Source of the DNA: Nonlabens sp. Hel1_33_55
Lineage (GTDB): Bacteria; Bacteroidota; Bacteroidia; Flavobacteriales; Flavobacteriaceae
DNA length: 64,000 bases
Direction of reading: 5' to 3'
Assembly: GCF_900101765.1 (NCBI RefSeq)
Contig: NZ_LT627735.1
Span: 1,652,001-1,716,000, forward strand
The notes under the pieces are model-generated. The model was given only the letters and a program-made list of their open reading frames with translations, was not told the origin of the DNA and made no database searches. Every line of letters begins with the position of its first letter. Within the stretch, counting starts at the first letter, position 1. Positions 54,081 through 62,353 of this stretch are shown here, piece by piece. Both the position numbers and the translations under genes were made by a program.

Positions 54081-56546
54081 ATGAAAGAAAAGGCTTTACT
54101 TACTATAGGAATGTTTCTAATGTTTTTTGCCCATGCGCAAAAATCAGATAATCCTTATATAGCAAATGGAAACGAGGAGAATGTTGACAACTGGCCAGAG
54201 CGTGTATATGATCTAACCGTTGATTACCAAATGGTCAATGTTACTGGAAAAGAGGTTAAAGCGATGACTATTAATGGAGGCATTCCAGGACCCAATCTGG
54301 AATTCAATGAAGGTGAATTTGCCATTATTAATGTTACCAATAAGATGGATGTGGAAACTTCCATCCACTGGCACGGTATAATTCTACCCAATTTTTATGA
54401 TGGCGTTCCTTACCTAGAAACGCCACCAGTTAGATCAGGCGAGACCTTTACTTATAAATTCGCCATCAAGCAATCGGGAACCTATTGGTATCATTCCCAT
54501 AAAGGATTGCAGGAGCAGCGCGGCGTTTATGGTTCTATCCAGATCAACCCCAAAAAGACTGATCTTGAATACGACAAGGATTTAGTTTTGGTACTATCTG
54601 ACTGGATGGATGAAAATCCCAAGTCCCAACTCAAAAACCTAAAACGTGGTAACGAATGGTACCTGATCAAAAAAGGTCAAGTCCAGAGTCTCGACAAAAT
54701 AATAAAGAAAGACGCACTAGCCGCCAAACTTAAAATGTCATGGCAGCGCATGCCAGATATGGCCATTTCTGATAACTTTTTTGACCAGTTCTTTGTGAAT
54801 GGAAAGCACGAGCAACTCTATCCAGATTTTGAGCCTGGAGAGCGAGTGCGTTTAAGATTCATCAATGCTGGCGCAGCGTCCTATTTTTGGTTGACCTTCG
54901 GCGGTGGTGATCCCACAATCGTCTCGGCAGATGGGATTGATGTGGTTCCAGTAAAACATGAGAAGACACTAATTGGTGTTGCAGAAACCTATGATTTTAT
55001 AGTTACGATTCCTGAAAGCGGAAAAATACAGGTCCGTGCGACTGCGCAGGACGGTTCAGGAGAGGCTTCAGCTTTTATAGGTAGTGGTGAGACCCTACAG
55101 GCGCCCAAGGTGCCAGTTCCAGATTTGATCGAGAACATGAAGAGAATGATGGCTATGGATATGAAAATGGGCGCGCCAGCATCCAAATTCAATCCGTCAA
55201 AAAATGACTCTATCCAGATGATGAAAAAGTATGCCATGAAAATGGGTGGCATGCAGATGGGTAAAATGGATATGAATGATGACGGAATGGCGATGGATGA
55301 TCATTCCAAAATGGATCATTCCAAAATGGACGATGAAGAAATGAAGGGAATGATGAAAGATTCGCTTTCGCGAAAGCGAAAAAAGGATGTGCCCATGTCA
55401 AAATCACAAATGAAGATGAAGGGTAACCAACCCATGGAAGGAATGGCGATGGATAAAGACATGGATATGGGCGGCATGAAGATGGGCTATATGATTCCTG
55501 ATGATAAGGTTGTGGGCGATAATATGAAGACTGGAGCAAATCCCGAATTCAACTATAACTACCTACGCGCCTTAGAAAAAACTGAGTTCAATGCAGATCG
55601 TCCAGTGCGAGAGATGCTCTTTAACCTCACGGGAAATATGAACCGCTATGTCTGGAGTATCAACGGCGTACCGCTTTCAGAACAAGATTATATTAAGATA
55701 AGTCAAGGAGAAGCGGTGCGCATCACCCTTAACAACATGACGATGATGCACCATCCCATGCACCTGCACGGTCATTTCTTTAGAGTACTTAATGAAAATG
55801 GTGAGTATTCACCCCTAAAACATACTGTTAATGTTGCGCCTATGCAAAAAGTGGTTATTGAATTTGCTGCAGATGAGACTGGCGACTGGTTCTTTCACTG
55901 TCACGTTCTATATCATGTAAATAGCGGTATGGCACGCGTATTTAGCTATGACACGCCACGCGATCCAAGATTGAAAGGCTTTCCTGCAACTAAATTGACA
56001 AATGAAGCAAACCATTTATTCTCTTGGGGAGAAATAAGCGCTGCAAGTCACATGACGGAATTGTATGCTACTGCCACTAACATAAGAAATCAATTTACCG
56101 TATTGGGTGAATATGGCTGGAACAAAAATCTGGAAGCAGAGTTTACGTATGAGCGCTATTTGAACGATTACTTCCGTGTGTTTGGTGGTGTGAATGTAGA
56201 AAATGAAGGAGCTGATAGCCTTGAAGAAATCAATACAACCGCCATCGCTGGTGTTCGCTGGTTAATGCCATTGCTCATTAATTCGGATTTCAGAATAGAT
56301 AGCAAATTGCGTCCACAAGTTAGTTTTTCAACGGGCTTTATGATCTTCCCGCGATTGGGTATCTATGGTGAGTATGAATATCAGATGGATTTTGGCTGGG
56401 ATGGAAAACTTCCTGCTGGCCAGGATTTTGAAGAAGAAACTACCTGGCAGGTAGGTCTGGAATATGTGTTGAGCAGGAATTTCTCGCTCATGGCGAGTTA
56501 TGACAATCGTTTTGATGCTGGTGCTGGACTCTCGTTGAGATTTTAA
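54081..56546 (+). CDS. Multicopper oxidase fused to a CopB-like domain
   Basis: An 821-residue exported protein (signal peptide ending FFAHAQ). Copper ligands of a CopA-type oxidase are complete: HWHG (H96, H98), YHSHKG (H138, H140), HHPMHLHGHF (H558 region) and HCHVLYHVNSGM (H606, H608). A Met-rich insert (about 345-470, for example KMDMNDDGMAMDDHSKMDHS) should bind copper. After residue 640, DSLEEINTTAIAGVRWLMP and the final strands ending LSLRF resemble the CopB outer-membrane barrel. It would oxidise Cu+ to Cu2+ in the periplasm. A perfect palindrome (55363) encodes LSRKR in the Met-rich insert. Confidence 0.88.
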   Translation: MKEKALLTIGMFLMFFAHAQKSDNPYIANGNEENVDNWPERVYDLTVDYQMVNVTGKEVKAMTINGGIPGPNLEFNEGEFAIINVTNKMDVETSIHWHGIILPNFYDGVPYLETPPVRSGETFTYKFAIKQSGTYWYHSHKGLQEQRGVYGSIQINPKKTDLEYDKDLVLVLSDWMDENPKSQLKNLKRGNEWYLIKKGQVQSLDKIIKKDALAAKLKMSWQRMPDMAISDNFFDQFFVNGKHEQLYPDFEPGERVRLRFINAGAASYFWLTFGGGDPTIVSADGIDVVPVKHEKTLIGVAETYDFIVTIPESGKIQVRATAQDGSGEASAFIGSGETLQAPKVPVPDLIENMKRMMAMDMKMGAPASKFNPSKNDSIQMMKKYAMKMGGMQMGKMDMNDDGMAMDDHSKMDHSKMDDEEMKGMMKDSLSRKRKKDVPMSKSQMKMKGNQPMEGMAMDKDMDMGGMKMGYMIPDDKVVGDNMKTGANPEFNYNYLRALEKTEFNADRPVREMLFNLTGNMNRYVWSINGVPLSEQDYIKISQGEAVRITLNNMTMMHHPMHLHGHFFRVLNENGEYSPLKHTVNVAPMQKVVIEFAADETGDWFFHCHVLYHVNSGMARVFSYDTPRDPRLKGFPATKLTNEANHLFSWGEISAASHMTELYATATNIRNQFTVLGEYGWNKNLEAEFTYERYLNDYFRVFGGVNVENEGADSLEEINTTAIAGVRWLMPLLINSDFRIDSKLRPQVSFSTGFMIFPRLGIYGEYEYQMDFGWDGKLPAGQDFEEETTWQVGLEYVLSRNFSLMASYDNRFDAGAGLSLRF
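55363..55378. repeat. 16-bp palindrome, perfect copy in the multicopper oxidase gene
   Basis: Exact consensus, read as LSRKR within the Met-rich insert. Confidence 0.95.
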
Positions 56547-56582
56547 AAAGTAAATTAATTATACATCTAAATTATAACCATT

Positions 56583-56903
56583 ATGAAAAATCAAAAATTG
56601 TTGGATGCCTTATATAACTGCATCACCCATTGTAACCATTGTGCAGATGCCTGTCTAGATACTGATAATATCAAAATGATGGTGGACTGCATTCGCACGG
56701 ATAGAGCCTGTGCCGAAGTATGTAGTGCGACGGTAAATTTGTTGGCTATGGATTCCGCTTTCACGAAAGCGATGGTAGAAAAATGCCACGAGATATGTAT
56801 ACAATGTGCCGAGGAATGTGAAGGTCACGAACACCAACACTGCAAAGATTGTGCTGAAGCCTGCCGTGCCTGTGCGGCAGCTTGTAAAGAATATTTAGCC
56901 TAA
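56583..56903 (+). CDS. Four-helix-bundle copper-binding protein (Csp/DUF326-like)
   Basis: A 106-residue cytoplasmic protein with 16 cysteines, at positions 13, 17, 20, 24, 36, 43, 47, 68, 72, 75, 79, 87, 90, 94, 97 and 101, mostly spaced CxxxC or CxxC along predicted helices. This is the pattern of copper storage proteins (Csp3) and DUF326. No signal peptide, so it would buffer Cu+ in the cytoplasm. A one-mismatch palindrome copy (56756-56771) encodes AFTKA between helices. It lies between the oxidase and the DUF3347 gene in the same orientation. Confidence 0.9.
   Translation: MKNQKLLDALYNCITHCNHCADACLDTDNIKMMVDCIRTDRACAEVCSATVNLLAMDSAFTKAMVEKCHEICIQCAEECEGHEHQHCKDCAEACRACAAACKEYLA
56756..56771. 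repeat. 16-bp palindrome, 15/16 copy in the Csp-like gene
   Basis: CGCTTTCACGAAAGCG, read as AFTKA. Confidence 0.85.
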
Positions 56904-56976
56904 AAAAGTAATTAGATTTCTAGCGTTAATTCGATGGAAACCTCACTTAAAAGTGTACAACCTTAATTTTAGAACA

Positions 56977-57567
56977 ATGAAAAAAATGAAGACAAGTCTA
57001 GGAATGGTAACAATGGTTGCAACAATGATCTTATCTGTGTCCTGTAAGGAGATGGATAAGGACGAAGCAGCCATGCCCATGAGCAATGAAATGAATCAGG
57101 AATCCATGATGGATAACGAGAATATGGCTATGAACAGAAGCCAAGAGTCCAACGCAACAGGGATACTACAAGATTATTTTAATTTGAAGGACGCTCTAGT
57201 AGGTGACGACAATGAAAAGGCGAAAAATCTAGGGATGACCTTAACGAAATCCTTAGCCTCATTTAACGCTTCCAACTATTCAGAAAGTCAACAAGCTGAA
57301 CTCAATGAAATTATTGAGGACGCAACTGAGCATGCAGAGCACATAGGTGAAAGCGATATCAAACACCAGCGGGAACATTTCAAGATTTTGAGTAAAGATG
57401 TTACTGATATGGTAGCGATTACTGGAACTGACATGAAATTATACGAGCAATTTTGTCCCATGTATGATGATGGATCCGCATGGTTGAGTATGAACGAGGA
57501 AGTTCGCAATCCGTATTATGGAAGCTCGATGTTAACATGTGGTAAAGTACAACGAGAAATCAATTAA
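56977..57567 (+). CDS. DUF3347 lipoprotein
   Basis: A 196-residue lipoprotein; ATG 56977 gives a normal signal with lipobox LSVSC, while the frame from 56953 adds non-signal sequence. A short Met-rich linker (AAMPMSNEMNQESMMDNENM) precedes a DUF3347 domain with the end motif QFCPMYDDGSAWLS and NPYYGSSMLTCG. The Cys/Met/His residues suggest copper binding. A related DUF3347 domain is fused to the CusB-type adaptor at the end of the window. The next gene starts at the base after its stop codon. Confidence 0.85.
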   Translation: MKKMKTSLGMVTMVATMILSVSCKEMDKDEAAMPMSNEMNQESMMDNENMAMNRSQESNATGILQDYFNLKDALVGDDNEKAKNLGMTLTKSLASFNASNYSESQQAELNEIIEDATEHAEHIGESDIKHQREHFKILSKDVTDMVAITGTDMKLYEQFCPMYDDGSAWLSMNEEVRNPYYGSSMLTCGKVQREIN

Positions 57568-58020
57568 TTGAAAATTTTCAAAATCATAGCATGGCTGGCA
57601 TTGATTGCTTTGGTGGTCATACAGTTTTTCCCTGTAGATGACAACTATAGTAAAGCTGTGCCATCTTCTGATTTTTTGCTGGTCAATAAAGTGCCTGCAA
57701 CGATAGCAAGCACGTTGCAGGTTTCATGTTACGATTGTCACAGTAACGATACGGACTATCCATGGTATGGAAAGGTTCAGCCTTTTGCTTGGTATCTAGA
57801 GGATCATATTGCGCACGGCAAGGAAGAGCTGAACTTCAATGAATGGGATACCTATTCTGACCGTCGTAAAAGCAGTAAGCTGCGTTCAATGATCAGCCAG
57901 ATAGAAAGCGGTGAAATGCCAATGGAAAGTTACACGTTGATTCATCGTGAGGCGATTATGGACTCAGTGGCAACACAATCGGTAGTTAATTATCTTGAAG
58001 AATTGAAATCAAATTACTAA
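57568..58020 (+). CDS. Haem-binding-domain protein
   Basis: A 150-residue protein with one N-terminal membrane anchor (about 5-24) and a CxxCH haem-attachment motif in VSCYDCHSNDTDYPWYGK, the signature of the Bacteroidota haem-binding domain family. It has a TTG start directly after the DUF3347 stop; no ATG is near, and the two are probably translationally coupled. A small periplasmic c-type cytochrome is expected, perhaps passing electrons during copper handling, which is inference. Confidence 0.85.
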   Translation: MKIFKIIAWLALIALVVIQFFPVDDNYSKAVPSSDFLLVNKVPATIASTLQVSCYDCHSNDTDYPWYGKVQPFAWYLEDHIAHGKEELNFNEWDTYSDRRKSSKLRSMISQIESGEMPMESYTLIHREAIMDSVATQSVVNYLEELKSNY

Positions 58021-58032
58021 GTCCTGAGAGAG

Positions 58033-58072
58033 AAAGGGAGATTTTTATTAGTTGGTTTATTGATCCCTTTTT
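58033..58072 (+). terminator. Possible terminator before the permease gene
   Basis: AAAGGGA and TCCCTTT could pair across a 24-base loop, with TTT after. Weak because the loop is long. Confidence 0.35.
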
Positions 58073-58099
58073 CACATCGGGCACAAATTAATTGAAAGC

Positions 58100-59329
58100 A
58101 TGGATGACTTTTTTAAACAATGGAGCGAAGCAGCCTACACAACCGTCGGATTTTTCTGGATGGCTTTGTGGGCTTTCGTTTTGGGCTATATCATCAGTAG
58201 TATGATTCAGGTTTTTGTTACCGAAAAGAAGATGCAAGAAACGATGAATGAGAACGAAGGCAAGAGCGTACTTCTTGGAACCTTTTTTGGTTTCATAAGT
58301 AGTTCTTGTAGTTTCTCTGCACTTGCTGGTACAAAATCTATTTTTAAGAAAGGCGCAAGTTTTATATCCTCCATTGCTTTTCTGCTCGCATCAACAAATT
58401 TGGTCATCGAGTTGGGAATTCTCATCTCTATTTTTCTTGGATGGCAATTTGTTGTTGGTGAGTACTTGGGAGGAATTCTCCTCATTCTTATATCGTGGGT
58501 ACTCATACGCATCATCAATCCTAAAAAACTAATTGAAAGAGCTCGTAAAAATTTGGAGCACGAGGATGACGATGACAATAGTGAAGATTCCCAAAACTGG
58601 AAAGAAAAAATACAACAAGAGTCTAATTGGGCAAGAGTTGCTAGAAAGTATAAGATGGAATGGTCAATGGTCTGGAAGGATGTAACGGTAGGCTTTACAA
58701 TTGCGGGTATTACTGCGGCTTTTGTTCCTGATGCATTCTTTGAAACATTATTTATCAATAGTGGTCAGGGAAACACAGACTTTACCTTTTTAGAAATACT
58801 AGAGCATATAATCGTTGGGCCTATTGCTGCATTTCTAACATTTATTGGTTCTATGGGTAATATTCCATTAGCAGCTTTGTTGTTTGGAAAAGGCGTGAGC
58901 TTCGCAGGAGTTATGGCTTTTATCTTTAGTGATTTGGTTGTTTTTCCAGTACTACGTATCAATGCTAAATATTATGGGTGGAAAATGTCTTTATTCATAT
59001 TGTTTCTATTGTTTACGGCGCTCATCGGTACATCCCTCGTTTTACATTATTCGCTTGATTTATTGAGCCTATTACCAGATCCATCACAGGTAACGATTCA
59101 GGATAAGGAACATTTTAAAATTGACTATACATTCTTCTTAAACATAATCTTCTTGGTGATATCTGTATATCTAGTTTATTTGGGATTTTATAAGCGTACA
59201 GATGTAGACCACAAAATGTCAGAAATGGCACCCAAAAGCCCATTGCTGGAAAAGATTCTAAAATATGCAGCCGTGATTTGTTATGTCTGGCTAATTGGTG
59301 GTTTGGTCATTAAATTTTTAATTCGATAA
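58100..59329 (+). CDS. Permease of the ArsP/DUF318 family
   Basis: A 409-residue polytopic protein with about 8-9 membrane segments in two halves and an acidic cytoplasmic loop (EHEDDDDNSEDSQNW, near 155). ISSSCSFSALAGTKSIFKKG and GSMGNIPLAALLFGKGVSFA are the repeated pore motifs of the family, the first with a cysteine. ArsP members export organoarsenicals; here, next to a CopA-type ATPase, copper-linked transport is possible. Two bases separate it from the ATPase gene. Confidence 0.82.
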   Translation: MDDFFKQWSEAAYTTVGFFWMALWAFVLGYIISSMIQVFVTEKKMQETMNENEGKSVLLGTFFGFISSSCSFSALAGTKSIFKKGASFISSIAFLLASTNLVIELGILISIFLGWQFVVGEYLGGILLILISWVLIRIINPKKLIERARKNLEHEDDDDNSEDSQNWKEKIQQESNWARVARKYKMEWSMVWKDVTVGFTIAGITAAFVPDAFFETLFINSGQGNTDFTFLEILEHIIVGPIAAFLTFIGSMGNIPLAALLFGKGVSFAGVMAFIFSDLVVFPVLRINAKYYGWKMSLFILFLLFTALIGTSLVLHYSLDLLSLLPDPSQVTIQDKEHFKIDYTFFLNIIFLVISVYLVYLGFYKRTDVDHKMSEMAPKSPLLEKILKYAAVICYVWLIGGLVIKFLIR

Positions 59330-59331
59330 AA

Positions 59332-61839
59332 ATGAAACACACTTATCACATACAGGGAATGACCTGCAACGGTTGTCGCACTCACGTAGAGAAAACCTTA
59401 TCTGAAGTAAAAGGTGTTTCAAATGCATCGGTCGATCTGAATAAAAAGGAAGCGACTATAGAAATGGAATCTCATATACCCATCGACGCATTTCAAGAAG
59501 CTTTGAAAAACGATGGCGATACCTACACTATTCATAAAGCGGGACAACGTCCTGATGCCAAAGTCGAACAACAAAAAAACCAACCCAAAGGAAAAGGTAC
59601 AGGAACATTCTATTGCCCTATGCATTGCGAGGGCGATAAGACCTACAACAAGCCGGGCGATTGTCCCGTTTGCGGCATGGATTTGGTCGAAGAACAAAAC
59701 CTCTCGGTAACAACTTCAGACCAATGGACGTGCCCCATGCACCCAGAAGTTGTGAAAGACGAACCTGGAGCTTGTCCCATTTGTGGTATGGACTTAGTCC
59801 CCATGGATGCAGATAGTTCAGCAGAAGAAAAGGGCTACAAGAAGTTGTTGAAGAAATTTTGGATAGCGGTAGCCTTTACGTTACCCATTTTCATCATCGC
59901 AATGAGCGAGATGATTCCCAGTAATCCGTTGTATGATGTCATGGAACAGAGATGGTGGAACTGGATCCAATTCGGTCTCTCCATTCCTGTGGTGTTTTAT
60001 GCGACGTGGATGTTCTTTGAGCGAGCCTATCGCAGTATCAAAACCTGGAACCTCAATATGTTTACGCTCATAGGCATAGGTGCTGGTGTGGCGTGGTTGT
60101 TTAGTGTTTTTGGGATGTTGTTTCCAGACTTTTTTCCTGAGCAATTCAAAACCATGTCTGGTGCGGTACACGTTTATTTTGAAGCGGCGACCGTGATACT
60201 CACATTGGTATTGATGGGACAAGTGCTGGAAGCGCATGCGCATAGCAAAACAAATTCTGCAGTCAAAGAACTGTTGAAGTTGGCACCTAATAAAGCAGTT
60301 CGTGTGGTAAATGGTAACGAAGAAGAAGTTTCTATTGACCAAATCCAGAAAAGAGATATTCTGCGCGTCAAGCCAGGCGATAAAATCCCTGTGGACGGTA
60401 AAATTACGGAAGGAGAAACCACCGTCGATGAATCGATGATTTCTGGAGAGCCTATTCCTGTAAATAAAGCCGTCGATGATAAAATAAGTAGCGGTACCAT
60501 TAATGGGAATCAGTCCTTCTTGATGGAAGCTGAGAAAGTAGGTAGCGATACGCTGCTTTCCCAAATCATACATATGGTCAATGATGCCAGCCGCAGTCGA
60601 GCGCCTATTCAAAAGTTGGCCGATACGGTTTCAGGGTATTTCGTGCCCGTAGTGGTTCTCATATCGCTCCTGACTTTTGCCGCGTGGGCGATTTGGGGAC
60701 CAGAACCAGCGTATGTATATGCCTTGGTCAATGCAATCGCCGTGTTGATTATCGCCTGTCCATGTGCGCTAGGTCTTGCAACGCCTATGTCCGTTATGGT
60801 AGGCGTCGGTAAAGGAGCCCAAAATGGTGTGCTCATCAAGAATGCCGAGGCATTGGAGAAAATGGATAAGGTAGATACGCTTATTGTTGACAAAACAGGA
60901 ACGATAACGGAAGGAAAACCCACAGTGGAGAGAGTCGGGTCTTTTGACGAATCTCGCTTTCGCGAAAGCGAACTAACCCAACTTATTGCATCCCTAAATA
61001 GTTCCAGCGAGCATCCACTTGCTGAAGCGACTGTGAAATATGGAAAAAAAAAGAAAACGGAACTTTTAAAAACCGAAAACTTTAGCGCGGTAACTGGAAA
61101 AGGAGTAGAAGGAACCGTTAATGGTAAAAAACTCGATTTGGGAAATGCCAAAATGATGGAATATGCTAAGGCTAGCATCTCACCAGAAATGCAGACTGAA
61201 GTGCAATCCTTTCAAAAGCAAGGCAAGACCGTTTCCTATCTGGCCATCGACGGCGTCGTAACTGGATATGTGGTGATAGGTGATAAAATCAAGGGAACTA
61301 GTGCCAAAGCAATCAAGGAACTTCAGGATAAAGGTATCAACGTGATCATGCTTACTGGCGATAATCACGATACCGCAAAGGCTGTGGCAGACGAGCTGAA
61401 CCTTGCAGACTTTAAAGCAAGTATGCTACCAGAAGACAAGCTCAAGGAAGTTGAAAAATTACAGGAACGAGGTCACGTCGTTTCGATGGCAGGCGATGGT
61501 ATTAATGATGCACCAGCACTCGCAAAAAGTGATGTAGGCATCGCCATGGGAACGGGAACAGATGTAGCGATAGAAAGCGCAATGATAACATTAGTCAAAG
61601 GAGATTTGCATGGAATTGTAAAAGCGAGAAACTTGAGCGACAAGGTAATGCGCAACATCAAGCAAAATCTGTTTTTTGCCCTGATATACAACACACTAGG
61701 CGTACCTGTCGCGGCAGGGGTTTTGTTTCCCTTTTTTGGGATTCTACTATCTCCAATGATTGCTGCCCTAGCAATGAGTTTTAGCTCGGTTTCCGTGATT
61801 GGAAATGCGCTGAGACTTAAATCAAAATCGATTAATTAA
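59332..61839 (+). CDS. copA: Copper-translocating P-type ATPase
   Basis: An 835-residue P1B ATPase that exports Cu+ from the cytoplasm. Residues 1-70 are an HMA domain (GMTCNGCRTH). Two heavy-metal-binding modules of the YHS-like type follow (FYCPMHCEGDKTYNKPGDCP and WTCPMHPEVVKDEPGACPIC regions, each ending CGMDLV). The core has the CPC transport motif (C476, C478), the phosphorylated D520 in DKTGT, and AGDGINDAPAL. A perfect palindrome (60955-60970) encodes RFRES in the nucleotide-binding domain. Same operon direction as the permease. Confidence 0.95.
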   Translation: MKHTYHIQGMTCNGCRTHVEKTLSEVKGVSNASVDLNKKEATIEMESHIPIDAFQEALKNDGDTYTIHKAGQRPDAKVEQQKNQPKGKGTGTFYCPMHCEGDKTYNKPGDCPVCGMDLVEEQNLSVTTSDQWTCPMHPEVVKDEPGACPICGMDLVPMDADSSAEEKGYKKLLKKFWIAVAFTLPIFIIAMSEMIPSNPLYDVMEQRWWNWIQFGLSIPVVFYATWMFFERAYRSIKTWNLNMFTLIGIGAGVAWLFSVFGMLFPDFFPEQFKTMSGAVHVYFEAATVILTLVLMGQVLEAHAHSKTNSAVKELLKLAPNKAVRVVNGNEEEVSIDQIQKRDILRVKPGDKIPVDGKITEGETTVDESMISGEPIPVNKAVDDKISSGTINGNQSFLMEAEKVGSDTLLSQIIHMVNDASRSRAPIQKLADTVSGYFVPVVVLISLLTFAAWAIWGPEPAYVYALVNAIAVLIIACPCALGLATPMSVMVGVGKGAQNGVLIKNAEALEKMDKVDTLIVDKTGTITEGKPTVERVGSFDESRFRESELTQLIASLNSSSEHPLAEATVKYGKKKKTELLKTENFSAVTGKGVEGTVNGKKLDLGNAKMMEYAKASISPEMQTEVQSFQKQGKTVSYLAIDGVVTGYVVIGDKIKGTSAKAIKELQDKGINVIMLTGDNHDTAKAVADELNLADFKASMLPEDKLKEVEKLQERGHVVSMAGDGINDAPALAKSDVGIAMGTGTDVAIESAMITLVKGDLHGIVKARNLSDKVMRNIKQNLFFALIYNTLGVPVAAGVLFPFFGILLSPMIAALAMSFSSVSVIGNALRLKSKSIN
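60955..60970. repeat. 16-bp palindrome, perfect copy in copA
   Basis: Exact consensus, read as RFRES. Confidence 0.95.
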
Positions 61840-61856
61840 TAGTAAAAACCAACCAT

Positions 61857-62348
61857 ATGAACTCTAACGATCAAAAACACCAAGACATGAAAAAAGGAAA
61901 CTACACCAAATTTGTCGGCATGCTTGTCGCATCCTTCATTGCCATGTACATCACGATGTATTTGAATACCTATGAAATCGACCACGTCTACTTTAGCCTC
62001 ACGCGATTCTATATGAGTTGTCTGGGTATCGCAACGATGGCCATCATCATGTTTGTTGCGATGCGTGGTATGTATCAAGATAAAAAGAAGAATTTTGCCA
62101 TTATTTTCGTGAGCATCAGTTTGTTTATTGGAGCTTTAAGCTTAGTACGTGATCAGCAGTCAACCGTAGGCGATGTCTTATGGATGAAGGCAATGATACC
62201 GCATCACTCGATTGCTATATTAACAAGTGAAAGAGCAGACATCAAAGATCCAGAAGTAAAAAAACTTGCTGAAGATATTATCAAAGCTCAACGTGAGGAG
62301 ATTGCTGAAATGAAAAGAATGATAGAACGATTACAGAACGAAGAATAA
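61857..62348 (+). CDS. DUF305 membrane protein
   Basis: A 163-residue protein with three N-terminal membrane segments (about 18-37, 48-68 and 79-96) and a C-terminal DUF305 segment, WMKAMIPHHSIAILTSERAD, containing the conserved HHS. DUF305 proteins are recurrent in copper- and metal-resistance loci and may bind metal through the His and Met residues. It lies between copA and the adaptor gene. An ATG at 61887 is an alternative start. Confidence 0.85.
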   Translation: MNSNDQKHQDMKKGNYTKFVGMLVASFIAMYITMYLNTYEIDHVYFSLTRFYMSCLGIATMAIIMFVAMRGMYQDKKKNFAIIFVSISLFIGALSLVRDQQSTVGDVLWMKAMIPHHSIAILTSERADIKDPEVKKLAEDIIKAQREEIAEMKRMIERLQNEE

Positions 62349-62353
62349 GATTA

